The position numbers and the translations under genes were made by a program. A stretch of 64,000 bases of DNA, from NCBI GenBank assembly GCA_963921425.1, contig OY992839.1:1986501-2050500 (forward strand), written 5' to 3'. Positions 1 to 10,225 of this stretch are shown in pieces. The notes beneath the pieces were generated by a model, which was given only the letters and a program-made list of their open reading frames with translations, ran no database searches and was not told the DNA's origin. The stretch's first letter is position 1, and each line of letters begins with the position of its first letter. Source of the DNA: Dryas octopetala. Lineage: Eukaryota > Streptophyta > Magnoliopsida > Rosales > Rosaceae.

Positions 1-3000
1 GACCATCTTGACAGCTTCAGATACGCCATGGAGGCCCGCCAGGCATCTGAAGCCACGAAGTGCAGAATCTTCCCTTCGACCTTGAAGGGCTCGGCTCGGG
101 GTTGGTTCCGAACCCTCCAACCGAACTCCATCGACTCCTTCTCCGACCTCCGGAGGGCCTTTCTGGCGAGATATCGGGTTGTATCCGAACGACTCTACAA
201 CTTGAACGATATGTCGCTCATCAAGCAGCAGGAGGGGGAGAGCCTCAAGGCCTATCTGATCCGCTTCAACATCGAATATACGAAGTGCGACGATTGCGAC
301 GATAGGTCAGCTAAGAATGCCCTCATGCAAGGCCTGCACGCCGGGGGACTCCGCTCCCACTTGATGAGGAACCCTCCCTCCACCTACGATGAGCTTTCTG
401 CCGAAGCCACTAAGTGGGCGCGAGCTGAGGAGTGGGATGCTCAGGTGGAGGCCCTGAATCCCAGGCCGACCTCGGCCAAGAGGAAGGAGGGAGAGGTTGC
501 AACTCCCAAACCCCAGGTCCAATCCAAGAAGACCAGGACCGAGGAGCCACGCCAACTCCTAGGCAAGGGACCCAAGTTTGTCCAGTACACGGAGTACACT
601 CCCCTCAACGCCGGTCTGGAGACAATCTACTCCAAGGTCAAGGACCAACTCCCAGTCGCAAGGGAGATCAAGGGACCACCCCCAGACAAAATCAAGGAGG
701 GCGTCTTCTGCAAATACCATTCCAATCACGGCCACGTCACGGGTGATTGCTACGCCCTCCGCGACGGGATTGAGACTCTTGCCCGGGCGGGTAAGATCAA
801 TCAATTCCTGGCCGGTGGGCCTAGGGTACCCAAGGCCGCGCCGAAGAAGCCCACCAACACCATCGAGGTCCAGGATGCTGCCATCGGATCAATCGGCGGG
901 GGACCAACCTTCGTGGGGAGCTCGAACCGATCCCAGAAGGAGTATGTCAGACAGGCGGCTCAAGCTCACGAGTCCCTGTCAATCCAGGCAGGTCAGCCCA
1001 GCACTTCCAAAAGACAGCGGAAGGACTGGGCGCCGGTCACCTTTGAGCCGAACGAGGCAAACGAGATCATCTTCCCCCACTATGATCCGGTCGTCATAGT
1101 GGCTGAGGTGGCCGGGACAACCATTGCGCGCTCCTTCGTCGATGGAGGGAGCTCAGTCAACATCCTCTACCACTCTGCATTCACGCAGATGGGCATTGGC
1201 GAGGATAAGCTGGAGACCGATACACCTGCCTTGGTCGGGTTCGGGGGAGAAGTGGTTCAGCCCCTCGGACACATCTACCTTCCCCTTTCGCTCGGGAAGG
1301 GGCCGATCAAGAAGACCTGCATGACGTACTTCATTGTCGTCAAGCGGCCATCAGCCTACAACATCATTCTGGGCAGACCGGCTCTGGTCGACCTTGACTG
1401 CATCGTCCATTACGCCAACCTCCTCATCAAATGTCCGGTGGGCGACGACTGCATCGTCATTCAGGGAGACCAGTGCTCGGCTCGGTCGTGCTACGCCGCT
1501 TCGATCAAGCAGAAGGGTCAGCTGCCGAACTCGCAGGAGCTTGACTCCATCGCCGATTCGGGCAGGTGGCCGAGGGCGGAAACATTTGACTTCACTTCCG
1601 AGCCGAACCCAGAATCTCGGCCCCTTCCCGCCGAGGCCTGGGAGGAAGTGCCGATCTCGGCCGAGACACCGGATCGGCTCGTCCGGGTGGGGACTCAGAT
1701 CGGCCCCGAACAACGTTCTGCCATCGTTGACTTCCTCCGTGCCAACGCGGAAGTGTTCGCCTGGTCTTACGATGACATGCCAGGCATATCGTCTGACGTG
1801 ATCACCCACAGGCTGAACACCGACCCGGGATGCAAACCGGTCCGTCAGAAGAGGAGGTCATACGATCCGGTCCGATACGCCGCCATGGCTGAAGAGGTAA
1901 CCAAGTTGCAAAACAACGGGTTCATCCGGGAAGTCAACTACCCCGACTGGCTTGCCAACGTGGTCATGGTGAAAAAGAACAACGGGAAGTGGAGGATGTG
2001 CGTGGACTTCACCGACCTGAACAGGGCTTGTCCCAAGGATAGTTTTCCCTTGCCCAGAATAGATCAGCTCGTCGATGCAACAGCAGGACATCAGCTCCTC
2101 AGCTTTATGGACGCCTACTCTGGATACAACCAGATCCTGATGCACAAGTCCGACCAGGAAGGCACATCTTTCATAACTGATCGCGGCATGTACTGCTACA
2201 AGGTCATGCCCTTCGGCCTCAAAAACGCCGGAGCCACCTACCAAAGGCTGGTCAACCACATGTTCAGATCATCCATCGGCAAATCCGTAGAGGTTTACGT
2301 GGATGACATGCTGGTCAAAAGCATCAAGGCGGACGATCACGTCAAGGACCTCTCAGACATGTTCGGAGTCCTGAAGGAGTATCAGATGCGGCTGAACCCA
2401 GCCAAATGTGTCTTTGGGGTTCGGTCAGGCAAGTTCCTTGGCTACCTGGTCAGCCAACGGGGGATTGAAGCCAATCCGGAGAAGATCCAGGCTTTAATCA
2501 ACATGAAGTCCCCAAGGACACGCAAGGAAATCCAGAGTCTGACTGGAAGAGTTGCCGCCCTGAACCGGTTCATCTCGAAGTCCACCGACCGGTGCCTCCC
2601 TTTCTTCAAAGCCTTAAGGGGAGCAGGGAAGGGCATAGAATGGACCCCCCAATGCGAGCAGGCCTTTCAAGATCTAAAAAGGCACATGGGGGAGCCTCCC
2701 ATCTTATCCAAACCAGAGGAAGGTGAAGAACTTTTCCTCTACCTCTCTGTCTCTGACTCGGCTCTCAGCTCAGTTCTAGTAAGAGAGGTCGGCGGTGTAC
2801 AACACCCCGTCTTCTATACGAGCCGAGCCCTCGCCGACGCCGAGACCAGATATCCAAAATTCGAGAAGATGGCTCTCGCCCTGGTCAGCTCGGCTCGGAA
2901 ACTGAGACCCTACTTCCAGGCTCATTCTATCGTTGTCTTGACGGATCAGCCCCTCAGACAAATCCTAGCAAAACCTGAGACTTCAGGTCGGCTCATCAAG

Positions 3001-4893
3001 TGGTCAATCGAGCTCGGCGAATTTGACATCATCTACCGTCCCAGGACGGCCATCAAAGGTCAGGCCATGTCGGACTTCATCTGTGAGTCGACCACCTCGA
3101 CGGAGGATCCACCGCGCGCCGACGCTATGCCAGCAGCGGCCGATCCGAACAAAATCGGCGAACGCGACCAGGTTGATCTCATCACCTGGACCCTCTATGT
3201 GGACGGATCTTCCAACGCCATGGGAAGCGGGGCCGGGCTTGTTCTGATCTCCCCAGAACAAGTTGTGATGGAGTATGCTCTTCGCTTCAGATTTCAAGCA
3301 TCCAACAATGAAGCAGAGTATGAGGCACTCATCGCCGGGCTCAGATTGGCAAAAGAGCTCGGCGCGACCAAACTAAACATCTTCAGCGACTCCCAGCTAA
3401 TCGTCAATCAGATTTTGGGAGAGTATGAGACTCGAGAGCCTAGCATGACTGCTTACCTCGAGAAGACTCGTCTGCTACTTGGAAACTTCCACGAATACAG
3501 AATATCCCAAATCCCGAGGGCAGAGAACTGCAGAGCCGACGCCTTGGCGCGCCTGGCTTCGGCCACAGACACCGGATCCGCCAGGCATGTTCCAGTCGAA
3601 ATCCTGGACAGACCTAGCACCGCCGAAACCGAGGCCACGGTTATGCAAACCGAGGCCGAGCCGAACTGGATGACGCCGATCATCACCTACTTGGTCTCCG
3701 GGATCCTCCCCCCAGAGAGGGATAAAGCACGTCTCATCAAAACAAGGTCGGCTCGGTTCAGCATGATCGATGGTCAGCTCTACAAGAGGAGTTTCTCCCT
3801 GCCTTACTTGCGGTGTGTCACTCCCCAAGAAGGTCAGGATGTGCTGAGAGAAATCCACGAGGGGATATGCGGAAACCACTCGGGAGGAAGAGCCCTCGCC
3901 TACAAGACGATCAGACAGGGTTACTTCTGGCCAACGCTGAACAAGGACGCAGATCATCTGTCTCGCGCTTGTATCAAATGCCAGCAATTTGCCGCGGTTC
4001 CCCATCAACCTCCCCAATTGCTGACCTCCATATCCAGCCCCTGGCCGTTCGCGCAGTGGGGACTCGATCTGATCGGTCCTATGCCGAAGGCTAAAGGGCA
4101 AGTCACCATGGCAGTGGTAGCAGTCGACTACTTCACCAAATGGGCCGAGGCCGAGCCCCTGGCCACAACCACAGCCGAACGGATGGAGACCTTCGTCTGG
4201 AAGAACATCATTTGCCGGTTCGGCATGCCGCACACCATCATTGCGGACAATGGCAAGCAGTTCGACTGCAAAAAGTTCAGGAGTTTTTGTTCACGTCTGA
4301 ACATCAACTTGCGCTTCACCGCGCCCTACCATCCGCAGTCGAACGGACAGGTCGAGGCCATCAACAAGATCATCAAGAAAACTCTCAAGACTAAACTAGA
4401 TAAGGCTAAGGGAAATTGGCCTGAACTCCTGCCAGAGGTACTTTGGTCCTACCGAACTTCCTATCGCAACTCCACGAAGGAAACTCCCTATGCGTTGGCG
4501 TTCGGAACTGACGCTGTCGTCCCGGTCGAAATGGGGACTCCTTCATTCCGGACCGGCACGTACAATCCCGAGACCAATGACGCCGGACTTCGGCTCGGCC
4601 TAGACATGATCGAGGAGAGGCGAACCGACGCCGATCTCTGCCGAGCCGCCTACCAACAAAGGGTAGCCAAATATTACAATCAAAGGGTCAGACCCAGAAG
4701 CTTCGGATTGGGCAATCTCGTCATGAAAAAGAATCCCCTTGCCATCAAAGAGAGCTCATTCGATCCGAACTGGACCGGACCATATAGAATCACGGGCATA
4801 GTCAAGCCCGGCACTTACAACTTGGCCACTCTGGCTGGGAAGCCTCTCAAGCATAGCTGGAACGCTGAACACTTGAAGACTTATTACCAGTAA
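1..4893 (+). CDS. gag-pol polyprotein (Tat-type, dual RNase H), N-terminus outside window
   Basis: The frame is already open at base 1, nine codons before the first in-window ATG at 28, so the true start is upstream. Positions below count from that ATG. A gag domain carries a C-x2-H-x4-H-x4-C zinc-knuckle-like motif near residues 229-242. The aspartic protease has D-G-G-S near 372. Reverse transcriptase shows FMDAYSGYN near 693 and YVDD near 756. A first RNase H spans about 905-1018. A second RNase H spans about 1053-1178 with the D-E-D-D residues (YVDGSS, NNEAEYEAL, FSDSQ, CRADALA). Integrase follows with an HHCC finger (1277-1320), a D-D-E core (1345-1451) and a terminal NWTGPY module. Gag and pol are in one frame with no stop between them. 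The stop is TAA at 4891. Confidence 0.95.
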   Translation, partial: DHLDSFRYAMEARQASEATKCRIFPSTLKGSARGWFRTLQPNSIDSFSDLRRAFLARYRVVSERLYNLNDMSLIKQQEGESLKAYLIRFNIEYTKCDDCDDRSAKNALMQGLHAGGLRSHLMRNPPSTYDELSAEATKWARAEEWDAQVEALNPRPTSAKRKEGEVATPKPQVQSKKTRTEEPRQLLGKGPKFVQYTEYTPLNAGLETIYSKVKDQLPVAREIKGPPPDKIKEGVFCKYHSNHGHVTGDCYALRDGIETLARAGKINQFLAGGPRVPKAAPKKPTNTIEVQDAAIGSIGGGPTFVGSSNRSQKEYVRQAAQAHESLSIQAGQPSTSKRQRKDWAPVTFEPNEANEIIFPHYDPVVIVAEVAGTTIARSFVDGGSSVNILYHSAFTQMGIGEDKLETDTPALVGFGGEVVQPLGHIYLPLSLGKGPIKKTCMTYFIVVKRPSAYNIILGRPALVDLDCIVHYANLLIKCPVGDDCIVIQGDQCSARSCYAASIKQKGQLPNSQELDSIADSGRWPRAETFDFTSEPNPESRPLPAEAWEEVPISAETPDRLVRVGTQIGPEQRSAIVDFLRANAEVFAWSYDDMPGISSDVITHRLNTDPGCKPVRQKRRSYDPVRYAAMAEEVTKLQNNGFIREVNYPDWLANVVMVKKNNGKWRMCVDFTDLNRACPKDSFPLPRIDQLVDATAGHQLLSFMDAYSGYNQILMHKSDQEGTSFITDRGMYCYKVMPFGLKNAGATYQRLVNHMFRSSIGKSVEVYVDDMLVKSIKADDHVKDLSDMFGVLKEYQMRLNPAKCVFGVRSGKFLGYLVSQRGIEANPEKIQALINMKSPRTRKEIQSLTGRVAALNRFISKSTDRCLPFFKALRGAGKGIEWTPQCEQAFQDLKRHMGEPPILSKPEEGEELFLYLSVSDSALSSVLVREVGGVQHPVFYTSRALADAETRYPKFEKMALALVSSARKLRPYFQAHSIVVLTDQPLRQILAKPETSGRLIKWSIELGEFDIIYRPRTAIKGQAMSDFICESTTSTEDPPRADAMPAAADPNKIGERDQVDLITWTLYVDGSSNAMGSGAGLVLISPEQVVMEYALRFRFQASNNEAEYEALIAGLRLAKELGATKLNIFSDSQLIVNQILGEYETREPSMTAYLEKTRLLLGNFHEYRISQIPRAENCRADALARLASATDTGSARHVPVEILDRPSTAETEATVMQTEAEPNWMTPIITYLVSGILPPERDKARLIKTRSARFSMIDGQLYKRSFSLPYLRCVTPQEGQDVLREIHEGICGNHSGGRALAYKTIRQGYFWPTLNKDADHLSRACIKCQQFAAVPHQPPQLLTSISSPWPFAQWGLDLIGPMPKAKGQVTMAVVAVDYFTKWAEAEPLATTTAERMETFVWKNIICRFGMPHTIIADNGKQFDCKKFRSFCSRLNINLRFTAPYHPQSNGQVEAINKIIKKTLKTKLDKAKGNWPELLPEVLWSYRTSYRNSTKETPYALAFGTDAVVPVEMGTPSFRTGTYNPETNDAGLRLGLDMIEERRTDADLCRAAYQQRVAKYYNQRVRPRSFGLGNLVMKKNPLAIKESSFDPNWTGPYRITGIVKPGTYNLATLAGKPLKHSWNAEHLKTYYQ

Positions 4894-5072
4894 AAATGTA
4901 GTTAGGATCGGGGACTGTCCGACCTAACACCCATTCCAATCAATGAAAAGATGGAACATTTTTCTACTCATTTTTCTTCTTATTTTTCGAAGCAAACACT
5001 GGGGACTCTACTCCTATACACTTCTAACAAAGAGGAAAGATCTAAGTGTTTCCTTCGAAAAAATTGTAAACC
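4894..5072. other. retrotransposon spacer after pol
   Basis: Short AT-rich non-coding link between the pol stop codon and the tandem array. I see no gene. It contains two GGGGACT stretches that resemble the polypurine tract farther downstream. Confidence 0.6.
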
Positions 5073-5427
5073 CATGTGCCGAGCCGAAGCGCCATTTCCG
5101 GCCCGATGCTCGGCATATTACAGACTCATCAGGTCTATAAACTCATGTGTCGAGCGGGCGCGCCATTTCCGGCCCGATGCTCGGCATATTACAGACTCAT
5201 CAGGTCTATAAACTCATGTGTCGAGCGGGCGCGCCATTTCCGGCCCGATGCTCGGCATATTACAGACTCATCAGGTCTATAAACTCATGTGTCGAGCGGG
5301 CGCGCCATTTCCGGCCCGATGCTCGGCATATTACAGACTCATCAGGTCTATAAACTCCCGTGCCGAACTAGCGCGCCACTTTCGGCCCAATGCTCGGCAT
5401 GGTACAGACTTATCAGGTCTATAAAAA
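5073..5427. repeat. tandem array, five copies of a 71-bp unit, inside the retrotransposon
   Basis: Units begin at 5073, 5144, 5215, 5286 and 5357. Copies 2 to 4 are nearly identical, while the first and last differ at several bases. Each unit contains GCTCGGC, a CAGACTCATCAGG segment and a TCTATAAA box. 71 is not a multiple of three, so the short open frames that cross it shift between copies and are not a gene. Hypervariable tandem repeats 3' of pol are known in Tat/Ogre elements and have been proposed as seeds of satellite DNA. Confidence 0.95.
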
Positions 5428-5985
5428 TCCCTGTCTGAGCCGAAGCGACTTCCTACAGTCCTAACGTTCAACAGGATATTTCTAAAAGAAAAATATACAC
5501 TCCAACCAAAACTTTCATCGTGCATGCCGAGCCGATCTGAAAGTAGGTTTGAATATTTTTCTCAAAAACCTGCATTCCTAAATATCTCAATGGGTATGCC
5601 GAGCCCATCCGAGATGACTAGGGTTTTTTAAATTTTTACTTATCCTGGTTATGCTTATCAAGCTGATCCGAAGACAAGTTCTAATTTATCATCACCATTC
5701 ATTTTCATTTTAATCGGCATGCCGAGCCGATCTCAAAGTGTCTTGGTTCTTATTATGTTTTCACTTTTATCATTTTCTTTTCCATGTGTTATTAGTTTTT
5801 GTCGTTAGCTTAATTTCCGAGCCGAACTGACAGCAACTTGTATCATATAAAGAAAATTCTGATAAAATTAAACAACATAAAACCAAATACAAATTGTTCC
5901 AAAAACAATTAAACCCGAGCCACACTTCGGCTCGGGAACAAAAAACAAAAACAAGACAACATAAAAAGTTAAATAAAATCAGCCA
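5428..5985. other. retrotransposon spacer with dispersed GCCGAGCC motifs
   Basis: No coding potential seen. The AT-rich background is punctuated by GCCGAGCC-type octamers (about 5526, 5588, 5722, 5817 and 5913), often followed by GAT. The same word or its complement recurs throughout the coding parts and the LTR of this element. The 3' end of the antisense transcript probably lies here. Confidence 0.5.
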
Positions 5986-6267
5986 TCATGCAGATCGCTC
6001 GGCAGGGCCCTCCTGGATCGGCTCGGTAGACTCCTCGGGCGTCTCCTCGCCGAGCTGCACCACCTCAACCCCGCCGATCTGCATCTCAGCATTGGGATCG
6101 GATTCGGGGATCGGGGGAATCGGGATCGGCTCATATGCAGGCAGTGGAGGATCTTCCGGAGTCGGCTCGACTTCGGCGCGGACTTGGCGATCGAGAGGAG
6201 GAAGCTCATCCTGTTGACTTCCCTGGGTGTCTTCGTCGTCCTCGGACTCGCCAAGGAATGATACATC
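5986..6267 (-). other. in-frame continuation of the antisense gene beyond a TGA stop
   Basis: Directly after the TGA at 6270-6268 the same minus-strand frame stays open for 93 codons to a second TGA at 5988-5986. The read-through is acidic and rich in Glu, Asp and Pro, with ordered coding-like composition rather than noise. It probably represents the original C-terminus cut off by a point nonsense mutation. CGA to TGA at a methylated CpG is one plausible route. Confidence 0.6.
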
Positions 6268-8410
6268 TCAGTCCGGCCTCTTCGATTTGATCGCCTCCAA
6301 AAGCTCCTGATACCCATCAAAATGGGCATCAGCCAGTGCCTGGGCGCTCGGCACTTCAGATCGACGTCGGAGTTCGACATTCTCGATCCTCCGTTCAGCA
6401 GCCTCGATGTCTCGCTGGAGATCGCCGACATAGTGCCTCAAGTCAGCCACATTTTGCTCTGAGGATGCAAGCTCCTTACTGAGCCGAGCGACCTCTTCCT
6501 CCTTCCTGGCCAGGCTGGTCTGCAGACCCTCCGACCGTTCGCGCTCGGCATTGGCCGTCCGCTCGGCTTCGGCCAGCTTCTCTTTTAGCTCCAGGATTCG
6601 TGCCCGAAACCTCTCCAGTCTCGCCTCGGCATCGACGGCGGCCTTGGCAGCTTCGAACTGCCTCATGGCGAGCTGCAAAAAAAAAAAAAAAAAAAACAAC
6701 AACAAAAAACAAATTCATTACTCATCCGAGCCGAGCGAATAGACAAAATCCGAAGTAAAGGAGACTTACCAACATGGCCTGGCGGGATGCGATCAGAGCC
6801 TGGTGGCTGAAGCCCGGCTCGCCATGATCGGCCCACAACCCCTCCTGCACCCTCGCGGTCATCACGCGCTTGAGGCCCGTGACGAACGGCTCGAGGCCGG
6901 GGACTACCTCCACCGCCTTCAGGGGCGCCGAACCGGACGCCCCGGCACCAGAACCGCCGGGTTCGGCCCGAGCCCTCTTCTCCACCGGGGCCTCGGCCTG
7001 GGGAGCCTTCCTCTTCTCTGCTTGCCGAACCGGTCTCGGCGCAGGAGATCTTGGCTGAGCTGCCGCTGGAGCAGGAGCCTGGACCGGCTCGGCAGGGGGC
7101 CGCCCCGCTGCTTTCTTCTGAACGCTCCGGGCCGCCCTCCTCCTAAGGCGAGCCTCCAGGTCGGTGGGCGCCATTCCCCTCTCGGCTCTGGGATTCCACC
7201 TGGGCACGAACCAGGAGATCCCGCTCAGTCTGATCTGGGTTTCCCCGAGCAGAAACTTGGTTGACAAGTACTCTGCTGGTGAATTCCTGATCGCGGCGAT
7301 CTGGTCCTTGAGCTCGCCTCGGAGCTTGTACTTGCCCCAGCTGACTGCGAAGGCGAAACCAAAAAGAGTTAGACAAAAATATAATACAATTAACACAATA
7401 CGTATGCAAATTGTCCTCGGATCGGCCCCTAACACCCAATGCCCACCTGGAATTCTAAAAGCTCTGGGGACCCGAGCCGAGGTCATCCTGTTCGGATCGG
7501 CGAACTCCCAATCCCCAGAGACAAAGAAGTATCTTTTCTTCCATGTCTTCTGGGAGGAGGGATTCCCACCGAAGAGTGGCCCCGAGTACGCCTGGAGGTT
7601 GTAGAATCCGAGCTCGCTCTGCTTCGACCTCAGCGCGTAGTTGCAGAACAGGATATCCTTGTGTGGCACACACTTGTGCACTTTGTGCCACAAGATGTGC
7701 ATGCACAGGATGATCCTGTATACATTCGGGTTCAGCTGGTGTGGCGCTGCGCCGATCGTCGCGAGCCAATCCTGCAGGAAGGTGTGCAGGGGAAGCCGAA
7801 CCCCATTCTCAAACATCTCCGGGTACATAGTCACCCATCCTACCGGGGGTCGGCTCGGCTTCTCCCCCTCGGTCGGCAACCTCATCAACACGGAGTCGGG
7901 AACCGAGTACCTATCCCTCAAGTCCCTGAGATGGTACTCGGTCATCTCATTGGGGATCTGATCGGCCTTCCACGCCAGTTCCTCATAGAAGTCCGGGTCG
8001 ATCGGACTTCCCGTCACCCCCTGAGCCGAGGTCGATGCCTCGTGACCTCTATCCCTCTCATCCGAGCCTGAAGTGAGTCTGCTCGGGATGGTGGCGATCG
8101 GCTCGACGTCAAGAGGTTCTTCGTCACCTCCTTCGGCCGTGCCTTGTTCCCAGTCGGAACTCAATATCTCGGGGTTTTCCTGATCCCCTCGGGCTCGGCG
8201 CTCTCCACCCGGATTGCGATTCAGTGCCGAGCCGGCCTCGTCTAACTCTTCGGACAAGCCGTCCCAACTCGCCTCACCCGCAGGTGGGCTTCGGCTCGGC
8301 TCGGCCTCATTCGCAGATGGACTTCGGCTCATCTCGGCCTCACTATCTCCTTGAAAGGCTTTTCCAGAGCCGAGCCGACCACTCGAGTCAGTCTCAGACA
8401 TTGCAAACAC
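6268..8410 (-). CDS. antisense extra gene of the Tat element, three exons, putative gypsy-type transposon domain
   Basis: Read on the minus strand as exon 1 8410-7447, exon 2 7344-6770 and exon 3 6672-6268, giving about 647 residues. Intron 1 (7446-7345) is 102 nt, AT-rich, GTGGGC...TTCGCAG, and free of stops, so it is easily mistaken for coding. Intron 2 (6769-6673) starts GTAAGT and ends after a run of about 19 T with GCAG. Exon 1 carries the conserved region typical of Pfam Transposase_28 (putative gypsy type transposon; DLRDRYSVP... GWVTMYPEMFENGVRLP... NPNVYRIILC). Exon 2 has a basic, Ala/Pro-rich linker, and exon 3 is a heptad-rich coiled coil of about 110 residues. Antisense extra genes are known in Retand-like elements, and their function is unknown. 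The splice junctions are my inference from consensus and phase. Confidence 0.75.
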
Positions 8411-8722
8411 CTTCTCACCTTTCTCTCTCTTGCTTTTTGAATCAAAAAGCAGTTTCTCTCAAGAACGCCAAGAACACACGCCTAAAAAACCCGAAAACAG
8501 AAAAACTCAAAAGCGAGGAGAATCACTTACTGGTTTTCCTCCGCCCAAAGTTTCCGCCCCAAACACCCTCGGAACCACCTCGCCTACCGCCGTACGTGGT
8601 CGGATTCGGGATCGGGCAACTCCTCGGACGACGGTGAGAGAAGGAGATTTGCGGCGAGAGAGAGAGAGTTTTTCAGAAAAAACTGGAAATGGGAGAGTGA
8701 AGAGGAAGAGAGAGAAACTGCC

Positions 8723-8733
8723 AACTTATACCC
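8723..8733 (-). promoter_or_regulatory. candidate TATA box of the antisense gene
   Basis: On the minus strand the sequence GGGTATAAGTTGG lies about 315 nt upstream of the antisense ATG (8410). It would give a leader of roughly 285 nt. Only the motif and spacing support this. Confidence 0.4.
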
Positions 8734-9020
8734 CCATGCAACCGATCTCAGCCCTTCATTTCTGGCGCTTCAAATGCCAGATTTTGACACCTGTCAAGCA
8801 TTCAAAAATACCCATAACGAGGTGACCCTTACGTTCTCCCATGCAGAAATCAAACGTCTCTTCACCTGTCCCTGAGATATTTTGACTAATCACAAGTCGT
8901 CTTGTGTTCGGATCTTCGGGAACCTGGGCTCGTAGGGTTCGGCTCGGATCAAGCAACATGCTACCTTTGGGATTGTCCTTACACTTCAACTTCCAATCCA
9001 CCACTGCTTGCTCGGATCGG

Positions 9021-9035
9021 AAGTTGGGGGACTCC
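9021..9035 (+). other. polypurine tract before the 3' LTR
   Basis: AAGTTGGGGGACTCC immediately precedes TGTT at 9036. A G-run followed by ACT just before the LTR is common in Tat-type elements. It primes plus-strand DNA synthesis in reverse transcription. Confidence 0.7.
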
Positions 9036-10089
9036 TGTTTGTGGGAAAATCCACATCAATCCGAACAGCTAATCACAGCTCGACACGTGGCTGGTCAACA
9101 TCCACTTCGGAGTTGACTCTCAGTGGTCAAAACTTTGACCCCCACGTCATCACCACTCGGCATCGCCTCTGCCAGCTCAGACCGGATCTCCACGCCGGCC
9201 CTCCATGTTCGGTCCGAGCCGAACCGATGATCTTCCATGGGATCGAGTGTCCATCTTCCCACGATCATCCCGGTCCGGCTCGGCTCGGCACAGGAGATGG
9301 CCTCTTTTCGGGTTCTGGCGTCGACCAGTTAGAGCTCGGAAAGACCCCCCAGTCTATGGGACCGGCTCGGCCTGGAATCCCATGCCCGATCCGACCACAC
9401 ATGGACTTCGTGTCTTCACATGAAAACATGTGTTCGTATCGGCTCGGCTCGGCTCTCCGCCGCCATTCCCAGGAAGATCACGATGGGACGAACCGCCACA
9501 CTTGAATGCACCTGACACAATCTTCTGACAGACAGAATATCAGGCTTGCATTCATGACTGCTGGACAGTTTGCCTGGACCTTCCAACCTTGCATTTAATG
9601 CAGCATTCAATGCTGAGGAAGCAAGCAGCTGAGCATGCAACTAGGTCTGACCAGGTGCGTGGGTCTCTGGCAACCATTCATTCACATGCAGGTAACTTAT
9701 TCATTAAGTTTTCCTTTGCCTATATAAGGCACCACATATGCACAAAATGAAGCATCTAGCAATCTATCAATACACACGCTAAACACTTTGCATTTCCATC
9801 CAAAAAAGAGCCTACCCAACTTGCTGAGAATAACCCAGAACATTTGCCTTGTTCTTCCCATTCTCCCAAGTTCTTCCTTTGTTCTTCCTCATCCACCATC
9901 AAACACCACCACTGATTTCATCATCGGAGTGTGTTTGGCTGGTACCACACCGGTCCATCTCCTTTGATCTTGTTTTTGTCTACAGGAAGATCTCAACCAG
10001 CATCCACTTCATCATCCAGCGAAGCACTTGATCAGCCAGATCAGCATATCTAAGTTGTTGCATCTACCTTATGAGAATTTGCATCAACA
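9036..10089 (+). repeat. 3' LTR of the Tat retrotransposon
   Basis: A 1054-bp segment that begins TGTTTGTGGG next to the polypurine tract and ends CATCAACA, so its ends are complementary (TGTT...AACA). It contains a TATA box near 9721 followed by a pyrimidine-rich leader, matching U3-R-U5 order. Short open frames inside it are not genes. The 5' partner LTR is outside the window, so end positions rest on this terminal logic alone. Confidence 0.75.
9721..9727 (+). promoter_or_regulatory. TATA box in the LTR U3 region
   Basis: CCTATATAAGGCACC in an otherwise mixed-composition LTR. Transcription would be expected to start near 9750, leaving about 340 nt of R-U5. Confidence 0.6.
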
Positions 10090-10094
10090 GTAAG
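10090..10094. repeat. putative 5-bp target-site duplication GTAAG (3' side)
   Basis: The five bases directly after the LTR terminus AACA. Tat elements normally duplicate 5 bp. The matching 5' copy lies outside the window and cannot be checked. Confidence 0.45.
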
Positions 10095-10225
10095 TACAAA
10101 ATAAATGGAATTTAAAATGTCTGTGATTTAAATTTACATAAGTTCCAGTTTCACTTTAAATCCTGTACTTTCCTGCATGCATGCTTTGTTAATGGGTTTA
10201 AGTGAAGGTGTCTCATATTTTAGGC
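10095..10225. repeat. diverged copy of the 3' flank of the decayed peptide gene
   Basis: This flank shares anchor segments with 11585-11745: ATGTCTGTGATTTAA, a following T/A-rich piece, and GTGTCTCATAT...TTTAGGCC in the same order and similar spacing. It indicates a local duplication of the peptide-gene locus. The retrotransposon inserted next to this copy, so any matching gene body would lie upstream, beyond the element. Confidence 0.55.

Larger units (their letters stand above)
1..10089 (+). mobile_element. Ty3/gypsy Tat-lineage LTR retrotransposon, 5' part outside window
   Basis: Read from the sequence: an open gag-pol frame with a second RNase H domain after the first, then a tandem-repeat spacer, an antisense gene, a polypurine tract and a 3' LTR that starts TGTT and ends AACA. 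A dual RNase H, an integrase without chromodomain and an antisense extra gene 3' of pol are known marks of the Tat/Retand branch of plant Ty3/gypsy elements. The 5' LTR, primer-binding site and start of gag lie before base 1. The visible gag-pol has no stop or frameshift, so the copy looks fairly young, although the antisense gene has one in-frame stop. Its GC content is well above the AT-rich flanking DNA. Confidence 0.93.

Noticed and set aside
3475..4233. 252-codon minus-strand frame opposite integrase
   Set aside because: Mirror of conserved RNase H and integrase codons on the plus strand.
5076..5424. Series of repeated 68-codon frames
   Set aside because: Produced by the 71-bp tandem array; each copy shifts frame and there is no independent evidence for translation.
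5979..6431. 150-codon minus-strand frame
   Set aside because: Different frame from the coiled-coil exon and its in-frame continuation, with arginine/serine-rich shadow composition.
7143..8071. Several plus-strand frames of 100-210 codons in the retrotransposon 3' region
   Set aside because: They overlap the antisense gene, which has a recognised domain and proper introns; the plus frames have no similarity.
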